Source: Lachnoclostridium sp. UBA2905
Lineage (GTDB): Bacteria; Bacillota; Clostridia; Lachnospirales; Lachnospiraceae
Assembly: GCA_002349525.1 (NCBI GenBank)
Contig: DEDL01000035.1
Location: forward strand, 1-14,918
Length of the DNA stretch: 14,918 bases
Direction of reading: 5' to 3'
Each line of letters starts with the position of its first letter. The first letter of the stretch is position 1. The notes under the pieces are model-generated. The model saw only the letters and a list, made by a program, of their open reading frames with translations, had not been told where the DNA came from and ran no database searches. Below are positions 1 to 6,838 of this stretch, piece after piece. A program made the position numbers and the translations under genes.

Positions 1-1
1 T

Positions 2-490
2 TGTGTGTCGCATATCAGCAAAGTCAAATACCTTGGATACAGTTTTTATAACTATCGAGGTAAATGCAGATTCAGAGTACATCCAAAGTCAGTAACAAAG
101 ATGAAGAATAAAATCAGAGAACTGACAAATAGAAGTAATGGATGGGGAAATAAATATCGTGCATTAAAACTGACACAGTTCATAAGAGGATGGGTAAATT
201 ACTTTGGAATAGCGGATATGAAGAAACTCTTAATCGAAACAGACAAATGGCTACGCCATAAGATAAGGGCAATCTATTGGAAACAATGGAAGAAAGTCAA
301 AACAAGATATAGGAAACTGAAAGAACTCGGAATGAAGGAAGAGTATATCCGATGGCATGCTTCTATGCGACAGGGTATCTGGAATTGTAGCAACAACAGA
401 ATGGTACAGTTTGCCTTGAATAATGAAAAACTCCGTGAGTGGGGGTATCCAACATTCACAGAGTTCTATTTGAAAATATGTGAAAACTAA
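2..490 (+). CDS. Group II intron-encoded reverse transcriptase/maturase, C-terminal part (cut by window edge)
   Basis: The frame is open to the left edge, so this is the C-terminal ~160 residues of a longer protein; the GTG at 5 is not a believable start. The KVKYLGYSFY stretch matches the end of the group II intron reverse transcriptase thumb. The following part has the hallmarks of maturase domain X: an IRGWVNYFG core, a WLRHKIRAIYWKQWK basic segment and a closing W...REWGYP segment. The protein stops without a zinc-finger/HNH endonuclease domain, as in endonuclease-lacking bacterial lineages. In the family, this protein binds its intron RNA, aids splicing and copies the intron into DNA. 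The stop codon lies just before intron domain V, the normal position for a domain IV ORF. Family call is firm; activity is unknown because the catalytic YxDD part lies outside the window. Confidence 0.92.
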   Translation, partial: CVSHISKVKYLGYSFYNYRGKCRFRVHPKSVTKMKNKIRELTNRSNGWGNKYRALKLTQFIRGWVNYFGIADMKKLLIETDKWLRHKIRAIYWKQWKKVKTRYRKLKELGMKEEYIRWHASMRQGIWNCSNNRMVQFALNNEKLREWGYPTFTEFYLKICEN

Positions 491-570
491 AGAACCGCCT
501 TGGTACGGAACCGTATGCCAGGTGGTGTGGAAGGTCGGATAATCAACTAATGATTATCCTCCTATCCGAT
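491..570 (+). ncRNA. Group II intron domains V and VI, 3' end of intron
   Basis: Domain V spans about 492-529. ACCGCC pairs with GGTGGT in the lower stem, and TACG/CGTA closes a GAAC loop above a small bulge. Domain VI follows as GGATAATCA (538-546) paired perfectly with TGATTATCC (551-559), then CTCCTATCCGAT. The arrangement GAACCGCC...GGTGGTGTG, AGGTCGG, hairpin, CCTCCTA..CGAT resembles the ends of bacterial group II introns I know. The intron 3' end is inferred at about 570, so the 3' exon begins near TGGAAAAT. The order maturase stop, domain V, domain VI is intact. A covariance search is needed for class assignment. Confidence 0.8.
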
Positions 571-705
571 TGGAAAATTATTTTCTGTTATGTTTTTTGC
601 CCGTTCATTAAAAGAAACCGGCCAAATAATAGAAATACAAGCAATAAACTCGTGTGCAATCATTTACAAATTGTAAGAACACTTCACAAGGACGTGATTA
701 CATTG

Positions 706-885
706 ATGGTTGCTCACGAGATGAAGTATCTTGTTCTATTAGATAGATATGGCGAGCTTCTCATTAATGATGGAATAAGCAAATTTGAATTTGGTGGACA
801 TAATAGTCAAGATGAAATCGTGCTGAAAAATAAAAAAAGTCTCGAAAAACACAAAACAAAAGTGCTGAAAAATACAAAACAATAG
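706..885 (+). other. Unrecognised short ORF downstream of the intron, probable gene remnant
   Basis: The open frame reaches back to 550, but its first codons lie inside intron domain VI, so that start is an artefact. The part from the ATG at 706 encodes ~59 residues with an ordinary-looking stretch (MKYLVLLDRYGELLINDG). It then turns into Lys/Asn-rich sequence because the end runs into the 23-bp tandem repeat array. An AAGGA lies about 12 nt upstream, which is a poor ribosome site. A second open stretch in another frame (590-676) stops before it, so the two may be pieces of one frameshifted gene. I do not recognise a family. Confidence 0.25.
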
Positions 886-930
886 CGCCGAAAAACACAA
901 AACAATAGCACCGAAAAATACAAAATAAAA
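820..930 (+). repeat. 23-bp tandem repeat array, ~4.8 copies
   Basis: Units begin at 820, 843 (shortened to 19 bp), 862, 885 and 908. The consensus is close to GTGCTGAAAAATACAAAACA plus ATA, with GCGCCG or GCACCG variants at the start. Copies are contiguous with no spacers, so this is a minisatellite and not a CRISPR. It runs through the end of the upstream short ORF and into open sequence that leads to the MFS remnant. Confidence 0.85.
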
Positions 931-1038
931 ACTGGAAAAAGTAATAATACTAGTTATAATTATGTATATAAGAGGCGAGTTTTAATATGTAATATATATA
1001 GAATAATTGATGATGAACTGGATAAGAGGACAGAGGCA

Positions 1039-1263
1039 TTTAATGCAATTAGTATTTCATCTAAAATACTCCCAAATGGGGGCACAGCTATGTTTGCTTA
1101 CCTTGCACTTGCAGGAGATTTGGGTGGAGCTGTAGGACCGGCAATTATAGGTAATGTTTCTCAGACGACAGCTAAAAATTTACAGGCAGGAGTTTTGGCC
1201 GGAGCAGGTTTTCCACTTATTTTAGTGATTGCAGTGTTATATGTTCGCAAAAAATATAGATAA
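1039..1263 (+). pseudogene. MFS transporter, C-terminal remnant
   Basis: The frame ending at TAA 1261-1263 encodes about 74 residues that look like the last two membrane segments of a major facilitator superfamily permease. Recognisable parts are GGTAMFAYLALAGDLGG, then AVGPAIIGNVSQ, a hydrophobic FPLILVIAVLYV helix and a basic RKKYR tail. The same frame stays open upstream to 886, but that sequence is repeat-derived or low-complexity and not membrane-like, and there is no start codon with a ribosome site. The first ten or so transmembrane helices are missing. It is best read as a 5'-truncated fossil next to mobile-element debris; the exact junction lies near 1020-1042. Confidence 0.75.
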
Positions 1264-1274
1264 ATACATGATTT

Positions 1275-1303
1275 TTGACAGGATTACATAAGAATAGTTT
1301 AAA
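1275..1303 (+). promoter_or_regulatory. Likely sigma-A promoter for sfsA
   Basis: A perfect -35 box TTGACA (1275-1280) is followed after 17 nt by TTTAAA (1298-1303), a four-of-six match to the -10 consensus. The expected start of transcription is near 1310, just before the ribosome site of sfsA. No other gene lies between. Confidence 0.55.
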
Positions 1304-1340
1304 ATGAAGCAGAATAGCTAAAGGAGGCAATGAGTCATAG

Positions 1341-1994
1341 ATGAAATATGAAAATATTATCATAGGAAATTTTTTGGACAGACCTAATCGCTTCATAGCT
1401 AATGTAGAGATAGATGGAGTTAAAGAGGTCGTTCATGTTAAAAATACAGGCCGCTGCAGCAGACTTTTAAATCCGGGAGTTAAGGTGAGCCTTGAAAAGG
1501 CAGATAATCCAGGCCGCAAGACGAAATATGATTTAATTGCGGTGGAGGATGCCAAGCTTGGTTGGGTAAATATAGATAGCCAGGCACCTAACAAGGTGGT
1601 TTTGGAATGGCTGAAAACCAGAAATTATGATTACGTGAAACCGGAATATGTGTATGGGGATTCAAGGATAGATTTCTATATGGAAAAGGATGGAACAAGG
1701 TACCTTATGGAAGTAAAGGGTTGTACAGATGAGGTGGATGGAATAGGTTACTTTCCAGATGCACCCACTGTCAGAGGGGTAAGACATTTACGAGAACTTA
1801 TTAAGGCAGTTTCCCAGGGGTATGAATGCTTCATAGCATTTGTTATTCCCATGACAGGCATAACTGAGGTCAGACAGAATGCTAAAATACACCAGGAATT
1901 TGCAGATGTATTTTATGAGGCAAAGGAGGCGGGAGTTAAGGTACTTAATCTTAGCTGCATGGTTACCAAAGATGAGCTTAAGATACAGCTATAA
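1341..1994 (+). CDS. sfsA: SfsA-family nuclease (sugar fermentation stimulation protein)
   Basis: This 217-residue protein has the usual SfsA length. The N-terminal OB-fold part includes RPNRFIANVEIDG and the VHVKNTGRCSRLLNPG signature (residues ~33-46). The C-terminal PD-(D/E)XK nuclease part has D111 in SRIDF, then E124 and K126 in MEVKG, followed by the strongly conserved YFPDAPTVRGVRHLREL (137-153). SfsA proteins bind and cleave nucleic acid; the old sugar-fermentation name comes from an E. coli overexpression phenotype. The gene is complete with all expected acidic residues. Its start is unusual: AAAGGAGG (1320-1327) lies 13 nt upstream of the ATG, and a four-codon ORF starting at 1330 ends in a TGA that overlaps this ATG. 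It is probably monocistronic from the promoter at 1275; I see no terminator after it. Confidence 0.95.
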   Translation: MKYENIIIGNFLDRPNRFIANVEIDGVKEVVHVKNTGRCSRLLNPGVKVSLEKADNPGRKTKYDLIAVEDAKLGWVNIDSQAPNKVVLEWLKTRNYDYVKPEYVYGDSRIDFYMEKDGTRYLMEVKGCTDEVDGIGYFPDAPTVRGVRHLRELIKAVSQGYECFIAFVIPMTGITEVRQNAKIHQEFADVFYEAKEAGVKVLNLSCMVTKDELKIQL

Positions 1995-2079
1995 AGCAGG
2001 GTTCTGGTATGTAGTATAAAAATATATAGATGTTAATCCCATTATACAGTTTCGAAAGATGTCCAGAAACTACGACTGC

Positions 2080-2108
2080 TTGACAATAAGATTGCAAAAG
2101 GGTAAATT
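2080..2108 (+). promoter_or_regulatory. Likely sigma-A promoter for the CE1 esterase
   Basis: TTGACA (2080-2085) and TAAATT (2103-2108) are separated by 17 nt. Transcription would begin near 2115, downstream of the in-frame ATG at 2059 and ~55 nt upstream of the ATG at 2170. This supports 2170 as the real translation start. Confidence 0.5.
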
Positions 2109-2169
2109 AAAGTTGTATATTTTCATATTTGGGGTATGCAAAATTAATAATGGAAAAGGTGATTATTTT

Positions 2170-3561
2170 ATGAAACAGTACAAAAAATGTATGTGTATGT
2201 TACTGACAACAGCAATGGTTTCACAGCTGGCTATTTCTGCAAGTGGAGCTAATGCTGCTGCAAAACCAAAGCTTTCAACAAAATCTGTTAAGGTTACAGT
2301 AGGTAAATCCAGGAAGGTGACTGTTAAGAATGTTAAGGGCTATAAGATTAAAGTTAAGTCTGCTAAGAAAAAAATAGCAACTGTTAAGACAAGTGGAAAG
2401 AAAGCATTTGTTATAAAAGGTATTAAAAAGGGTAATACAAAGATTACCTGTATAGCTAAAAAAGGTGCTAAGAAGATTACCTTAAAGTGTAATGTAAAGG
2501 TACTTGAGGATACTACAGCGAATACACCGGTTATTCCTGATTCACAGACTAATGTTACAGCTAGTCCTGTGGGAACTTCTACACCGGCGCCAGCTCCAGC
2601 TAATCCAACAGTAACTCCTGTTCCAACAGCGACTCCTTTATCTGTACCAACACCAATTAAGGTTACACTTGCTACAGATGTGCCAGCAGAATATAGAGAA
2701 GATGCAAAAGAGGCAGATCCTTCAATGCGTGGTAAAATAGAGTTAGTTACATATGATACAGAGACATATGATGAAGGTAAGTCTGTTAAGATGGAAAAGC
2801 AGGCTAACGTTTATCTTCCTGCCGGATATGATGAGTCCAAGAAGTATAATGTATTATATCTGATGCATGGTGGTAGAGAAAACTTAAACACATGGCTTGT
2901 GGAGAATGATTACACAGGTAATAAGAAAATGGTAGATAATCTTATTGCAAATGGTGAAATTGAGCCATTAATTATTGTTACACCTACATTCTACAGACCA
3001 AGTGGTGTGCCTGAAAACTCTGATCTTACTACACAGTTCAAGTATGAACTTAGAAAAGATCTTATTCCATATATTGAGTCACATTATTCAACATATGCAG
3101 GTGGAGATGTGTCTGATGAGAATCTTATTAAGACAAGAATGCATCGTGCATTTGCCGGTTTATCAATGGGATCAATGACAACATATCGTTCAGCATTATA
3201 TGCTAATTATGATGTATTTGCATGGTTTGGACCATTTTCCGGATGCCAGGGCCCAGATGGTGATAAAGATGAGGAAGTTGAAAAGATTACTTCTGTTATT
3301 GAAAATGGTGTTGAGAATGGAATGCCACTTGGATTCCTTTATTGTGGTAACGGAGTGGATGATATTGCTCATGATGAACATGTTGAGATTATGAAAAAAG
3401 CAGTTGAGCAGAGTGATCAATTAGTTGAGGGTGCAAACTATGCTTTTATAGATCTTCCAAAGCTAGATCGTCTTTATGGTGGATGTACAGGAGAACATAG
3501 CATGTGGTCATGGCATATTCACCTTTACAACTGTCTTAGAGTATTCTTCACAAGAGAGTAA
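2170..3561 (+). CDS. Secreted CE1-type (feruloyl/acetylxylan) esterase with N-terminal Big2-like domain
   Basis: Starting at 2170 gives 463 residues with a clear signal peptide (basic start, hydrophobic core, SGANA-A near residue 30). The in-frame ATG at 2059 would bury that signal and precedes the promoter. Residues ~33-113 form a Lys-rich Big2-like module. About 115-165 is a Pro/Thr/Ala linker and ~170-463 is an esterase-D/CE1 alpha/beta hydrolase. Visible catalytic features are the oxyanion LMHGG (231-235), nucleophile S332 in GLSMGS, likely acid D397 or D398 in GNGVDD, and H443 in GEHSMW. Such enzymes remove acyl or feruloyl groups from plant xylan outside the cell. The exact ester specificity cannot be read. 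The Big2-like module may hold it at the surface. A strong terminator follows, so it is a single-gene unit. Confidence 0.9.
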   Translation: MKQYKKCMCMLLTTAMVSQLAISASGANAAAKPKLSTKSVKVTVGKSRKVTVKNVKGYKIKVKSAKKKIATVKTSGKKAFVIKGIKKGNTKITCIAKKGAKKITLKCNVKVLEDTTANTPVIPDSQTNVTASPVGTSTPAPAPANPTVTPVPTATPLSVPTPIKVTLATDVPAEYREDAKEADPSMRGKIELVTYDTETYDEGKSVKMEKQANVYLPAGYDESKKYNVLYLMHGGRENLNTWLVENDYTGNKKMVDNLIANGEIEPLIIVTPTFYRPSGVPENSDLTTQFKYELRKDLIPYIESHYSTYAGGDVSDENLIKTRMHRAFAGLSMGSMTTYRSALYANYDVFAWFGPFSGCQGPDGDKDEEVEKITSVIENGVENGMPLGFLYCGNGVDDIAHDEHVEIMKKAVEQSDQLVEGANYAFIDLPKLDRLYGGCTGEHSMWSWHIHLYNCLRVFFTRE

Positions 3562-3583
3562 TTTTTTATGACTGATATATTTT

Positions 3584-3651
3584 AATATAATTATGGACTT
3601 AATATAATTATAGAATTAATATAATTAACGATTTAATATAATTAAAGAATT
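3584..3651 (+). repeat. 17-bp tandem repeat array A, 4 copies
   Basis: Four exact-length units start at 3584, 3601, 3618 and 3635. Each begins AATATAATTA and ends in a variable 7-mer (TGGACTT, TAGAATT, ACGATTT, AAGAATT). The array fills the space between the esterase stop and its terminator hairpin. It is pure A/T-rich non-coding sequence. Confidence 0.9.
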
Positions 3652-3694
3652 AAGCTGCTTTTAGACTGGTTTGAAGTCTAAAGGCAGCTTTTTG
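3652..3694 (+). terminator. Strong Rho-independent terminator after the esterase
   Basis: AAGCTGCTTTTAGACT (3652-3667) pairs with AGTCTAAAGGCAGCTT (3675-3690) over 16 bp with one G-U pair and a 7-nt loop. The T-run from the end of the right arm continues to 3693. On the reverse strand the left arm also gives an A/T-rich tail, so it could be weakly bidirectional. Confidence 0.88.
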
Positions 3695-3714
3695 ATATTA
3701 GTAGTATAAGATTT

Positions 3715-3782
3715 TCAGTATGATAAGTCTCTCAGTATGATAAGTCTCTCAGTATGATAAGTCTCTCAATATGATAAGACTC
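3715..3782 (+). repeat. 17-bp tandem repeat array B, 4 copies
   Basis: Three identical copies of TCAGTATGATAAGTCTC start at 3715, 3732 and 3749. A two-mismatch copy follows at 3766, then a decayed copy at 3783. The sequence is unrelated to array A, but the period is the same. It overlaps the first codons of the downstream signal-peptide-like ORF. Confidence 0.92.
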
Positions 3783-4043
3783 TTAATGTGGTATGATTCT
3801 CAAGAAAATACTAATAAGAGCACTATTAAGAACGCTATTAGGAGCAACTTTAGGAATAATTTTAAACACACATTTAAGAGCACTTCTAAGAGTAATTTTA
3901 ATAGGTTTAATCATTTTGTGGCATTAGGACTGGCAGGTGCTATGCTTGTTGGCAGTATGGGTGCAGATGCTGATTTGGCATCAGCAAACGGCTATAAAAA
4001 TGGTAGTAGAAATGAGAAAAAAACTGACTGTAAAGCTGGTTAA
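3771..4043 (+). pseudogene. N-terminal piece of a secreted protein (signal-peptide-like ORF), probably broken
   Basis: The ORF encodes 90 residues. Its first residues come from the 17-bp array. Residues ~16-47 are a basic [K/R]-[S/N]-x-[I/F/S] tetrapeptide series. Next comes a hydrophobic segment (VALGLAGAMLVGSMGADADLASA) that looks like a signal-peptide core with an AxA-like cleavage region. It ends soon after at TAA 4041-4043. The hydrophobic segment is typical of secreted leucine-rich-repeat proteins of this group, but no mature domain follows in this frame. Neither ATG (3771 or 3786) has a ribosome site, so the array may have replaced the native start. The overlapping frame below takes over from about 4012. 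I read this as the severed start of a surface protein. Confidence 0.5.
3816..3911 (+). repeat. 12-bp coding tandem repeat, 8 degenerate copies
   Basis: Units of 12 bp run from 3816 in register with the codons: AAGAGCACTATT, AAGAACGCTATT, AGGAGCAACTTT, AGGAATAATTTT and so on. They encode KSTI, KNAI, RSNF, RNNF, KHTF, KSTS, KSNF, NRFN. Basic, polar and hydrophobic positions are kept, giving a long positively charged lead-in to a hydrophobic signal-like segment. Confidence 0.7.
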
Positions 4044-4644
4044 GATTATATGTATAATTGGAATATTAATTGTATGTATATCACAGTTTACCATTCTGTA
4101 TTATTATATCGATGACAGGAATGTCTATCATCGTCAGCCGGCATATGCGCTGTCAGTGCTTATTCCACTTGCAGGAATGTTAATTGATATGGCTATCATA
4201 ATTAAAAACAGAAGAAAGCTTGACAGTAAGATTTTTTACAGTATGTTATCATACATTGTGCTTCCTGTTATAATGGCAGTCATTCAGATTACGTTTTTTG
4301 GATTTTCACTTATTAATCTTTCCATATGTATATCAATTCTTTTCATGTATATTGCTATGGTAAATGAGCAGAACAGATATATTGCAACTCTTGCAATGGA
4401 TGATAGTGAAAATCTTGAAAAACTTGAGATTTCAACCACTCTAAGAAGCATAAGCATTGGTGCCGGGGTCACAACAATAGGTGCAAAAGCCTTTGAAGGC
4501 TGCAAAAAGCTTGAGCAAATTACAGTTAAAACAACAAAACTTAAAAATGTGACCAAAAAGGCATTTGCAGGCTTAAAGCAGAAAATAAAGATTAAAGGCA
4601 GGGAAAAAGCCAGGCTGCAGTTGAAAAAAATACAATTTGTATGA
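4012..4644 (+). pseudogene. Chimeric ORF: diguanylate-cyclase-type membrane sensor joined to a BspA-like LRR C-terminus
   Basis: From the ATG at 4012 the product is 210 residues; the in-frame ATG at 3937 gives a nonsense extension. Residues ~7-130 form several hydrophobic helices with the YYIDDRNVYHRQP motif and an IKNRRKL loop. This is the multi-helix sensor found before GGDEF domains in Lachnospiraceae diguanylate cyclases (recalled family pattern). At about residue 131, where such proteins enter GGDEF with a DDxLTGL-like sequence, the reading changes to ENLEKLEIS. It continues as LRR_5/BspA-type sequence: IGAGVTTIGAKAFEGCKKLEQI and TKKAFAGLK. No GGDEF remains. A natural functional fusion is possible, but a deletion or recombination scar is more likely. 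The ribosome site is weak (GGTAGTAGA). Confidence 0.6.
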
Positions 4645-4650
4645 TACAAT
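4621..4650 (+). promoter_or_regulatory. Likely sigma-A promoter for the hypothetical gene at 4688
   Basis: TTGAAA (4621-4626) and TACAAT (4645-4650) are 18 nt apart and each differs from consensus by one base. The promoter overlaps the last codons of the chimeric ORF, and transcription would begin about 30 nt before the ATG at 4688. Confidence 0.6.
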
Positions 4651-4687
4651 ATGCGAAACCCCAACAAACATGCGGAGGAAACATATA

Positions 4688-5200
4688 ATGAAAAAAACTG
4701 CAGAAGAAGCAAAAAAGCTTTATGATTCAAGATATTATTTTGAACATGTACTGCTTCCTAACCTTATATTTGAAAAGGGAGGACCGGTTCTTGTTCATCT
4801 TACAAAGGATGGAGCGCAGGTGCTGTATGATACCATGAAGGCGATTTGTGATGATGCTGGAATTGACATGCCTTACAAACCGGAGGACTATAGTGTTGCA
4901 ACAGGAAAACTTGAAGAGGGCTTCTTTGCAATGGTAATAGGCTTTCCACAGCCGGAAGAGGTGCCACTCTGTTATAGGGATATAATAATCTTTGATAATG
5001 AATGTAAGGATATTGGCTTTTTTACAATAGAGCGTGGCATGGATCAGGATTTCATGGGTGGACATGTTATGAACAGGGACGGTCAAAAAATGCATATGAA
5101 TTATGGTGATGTGCCAAAAACATATGAAGAAGAACTGAATAAGGCAATTCTTGAATATTGTCAGAAGGATAATCCTGATGTAGATTTAAGATTTTCATAA
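4688..5200 (+). CDS. Hypothetical cytosolic protein, 170 residues
   Basis: I do not recognise a family. The start at 4688 is chosen because GCGGAGGA lies 8-9 nt upstream; the in-frame ATG at 4637 overlaps the promoter. The protein is acidic and has no signal peptide or membrane helix. The first ~15 residues are Lys/Ala-rich and helical in character. The middle alternates short hydrophobic strands (GGPVLVHLT, FFAMVIGFP, RDIIIFDN, IGFFTIERG), suggesting a compact alpha/beta fold. The end is an acidic helix (YEEELNKAILEY) plus a DNPDVDLRFS tail. It forms a single-gene unit with its own promoter and terminator, so the neighbours say nothing about its function. Codon use and ribosome site argue for a real expressed gene. 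Confidence 0.8.
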   Translation: MKKTAEEAKKLYDSRYYFEHVLLPNLIFEKGGPVLVHLTKDGAQVLYDTMKAICDDAGIDMPYKPEDYSVATGKLEEGFFAMVIGFPQPEEVPLCYRDIIIFDNECKDIGFFTIERGMDQDFMGGHVMNRDGQKMHMNYGDVPKTYEEELNKAILEYCQKDNPDVDLRFS

Positions 5201-5224
5201 GTTACCAGCTAAAAGTAATTGCGG

Positions 5225-5268
5225 GAATATGCATTTGTTGATATAATACAAATGCATGTTCTTTTTTT
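5225..5268 (+). terminator. Rho-independent terminator after the hypothetical gene
   Basis: ATGCATTTGT (5229-5238) pairs perfectly with ACAAATGCAT (5248-5257) around a 9-nt loop. GAA/TTC extend the base past one mismatch. Seven T residues follow, from 5262. Confidence 0.88.
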
Positions 5269-5361
5269 ATTGTTTATTAAGAAAACTAATGGAATTTTCT
5301 GATTATTAAAAAAAGAATATGAATTCACAATAATGAAAACCGTAAAGAGGAGGACAACAAA

Positions 5362-6795
5362 GTGTTAGAAAAAATCTTTAAACTCAAAGAGAACAACACT
5401 TCCGTAAAGACCGAGATTATCGCCGGTTTTACAACATTTATGACAGTTGCATATATTATTGCACTGAATCCTAATCTGTTAACAAATTTTGGAAAATCTG
5501 GAGGCCAGGCCCTTTGGAATGGTGTATTCCTTGCAACATGTATTGCTTCAGCAATAGCAATGTTTGCAATGGCATTTATGGCCAACAAGCCATTTGCACT
5601 TGCACCTGGGATGGGACTTAACAGCTTCTTTGCTGTAGTTGTAGGTAATATTGCCGCTATAACAGGACTTGGATATGTCGAGTCATTTCAGACAGCTCTT
5701 TGTATCATTTTATGCGAAGGTATCGTATTCTTAGTATTATCAATATTTAATGTTCGTGAAAAAATTGTTGATGCCATACCACTTGGTGTAAGAATGGGCA
5801 TTGCACCTGCTATTGGAATTATGCTTCTTAACATAGGACTTGGTTCTAATGCAGGAGTGTATTCATCAGATGGTGGTCCTTTCTATGTTATGAAGGATTT
5901 CTTCGGCGCATTAACACCTGGACTTGCGAGAACTAATATGGGAGATGGATATCCTACAATGGTTCTTACAGTGGTTACAATGTTTGTTGGATTTTTTGTT
6001 ATTGCTGTTCTTTCCCACAAGGGAGTAAAGGCATCAGTTATTATTGGAATGTTTGTGGCATGTATTATTTACTGGGTAGGAGAGGCAATTTTCCTTGGAA
6101 TTAATCCATTTGCTGCACTTGAGGGGGCATCATTTGTTCCAGCATTTTCTGATATGGCCGAGACAACATTGTTCAAATTTGACTTTGCTGATTTTGCCAA
6201 GGTTGGCTGGTTTACAGTTATAACTCTCATCATTACATTCTGTATGATTGATATGTTTGATACTATTGGAACACTTGTTGGTACAGCCAGTCGTGCAGGA
6301 ATGCTTGATAAGGAAGGTAAGATGCCAAAGATGAAGGAGGCTCTTACAGCAGATGCTATTGGTACTATTACCGGAGCTGTTACAGGAACTTCAACAGTAA
6401 CAACATTTATCGAATCAGCAGCAGGTGTTGAGGCTGGTGGAAGAACCGGACTTACAGCCTTAACTACAGGTATCTTATTCCTTGCTTCAATATTTATTGC
6501 TCCTATTGCAGCTATTATTCCTGCTGCAGCTACTTCATCAGCACTTATATACGTAGGTGTACTTATGGTTGCAGGACTTAAGAACATTGATTTCGAAGAT
6601 ATATATCAGTATATGCCTGTAGCTATTATGCTTATCTCAATGCCAATATCAGGTTCAATTGGACATGCTATAGGACTTGGTTTAATAACTTATACAGTAA
6701 TTAAGGTATTCACCGGTAAGGCAAAGGATGTATCAGTTCTTACTTATGTGCTGTCAGTACTGTTCATCATCAAATTCTTCTGGGCAGTCAGCTGA
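5362..6795 (+). CDS. pbuG: NCS2/AzgA-family hypoxanthine/guanine permease (PbuG/PbuO-like)
   Basis: A 477-residue polytopic membrane protein of normal AzgA-family length. The start is GTG at 5362, set by AGAGGAGG (5346-5353) 8 nt upstream. Family signatures are TEIIAGFTTFMTVAYII (17-33), the NKPFALAPGMGLNSFFA stretch (75-91), IDMFDTIGTLVGTASRAGM (296-314) and the substrate-site FIESAAGVEAGGRTGLTAL motif (349-367). The last is diagnostic of AzgA against uracil/xanthine NCS2 branches. The family imports guanine, hypoxanthine and adenine with protons. It is the first gene of a four-gene operon, with 43 nt to the NhaC-type gene. I see no purine riboswitch in the 93-nt leader after the previous terminator and no convincing -35/-10 pair. 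The family call is firm; the symbol is by similarity. Confidence 0.93.
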   Translation: MLEKIFKLKENNTSVKTEIIAGFTTFMTVAYIIALNPNLLTNFGKSGGQALWNGVFLATCIASAIAMFAMAFMANKPFALAPGMGLNSFFAVVVGNIAAITGLGYVESFQTALCIILCEGIVFLVLSIFNVREKIVDAIPLGVRMGIAPAIGIMLLNIGLGSNAGVYSSDGGPFYVMKDFFGALTPGLARTNMGDGYPTMVLTVVTMFVGFFVIAVLSHKGVKASVIIGMFVACIIYWVGEAIFLGINPFAALEGASFVPAFSDMAETTLFKFDFADFAKVGWFTVITLIITFCMIDMFDTIGTLVGTASRAGMLDKEGKMPKMKEALTADAIGTITGAVTGTSTVTTFIESAAGVEAGGRTGLTALTTGILFLASIFIAPIAAIIPAAATSSALIYVGVLMVAGLKNIDFEDIYQYMPVAIMLISMPISGSIGHAIGLGLITYTVIKVFTGKAKDVSVLTYVLSVLFIIKFFWAVS

Positions 6796-6838
6796 TGATT
6801 ATAACTTTATACGATTTTATACGAAATGAGGAAAAGGT

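Noticed and set aside
550..705. ATG at 550 as the start of a 111-residue protein
   Set aside because: The ATG and next codons are part of the intron domain VI stem, there is no ribosome site, and the sequence up to ~700 looks non-coding in that frame.
820..930. CRISPR-like array
   Set aside because: Copies are directly adjacent with no unique spacers; it is a minisatellite.
2059..2169. Upstream in-frame start for the esterase
   Set aside because: It precedes the likely promoter, lacks a ribosome site and would place the signal peptide 37 residues inside the protein.
5201..5361. Purine riboswitch upstream of the purine permease
   Set aside because: The 161-nt gap holds the previous terminator and an A/T-rich leader; no three-way junction with the conserved loop sequences is visible.
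6069..6587. 172-residue reverse-strand ORF inside the permease gene
   Set aside because: Antisense shadow of a strongly conserved membrane protein gene; no ribosome site or family match.
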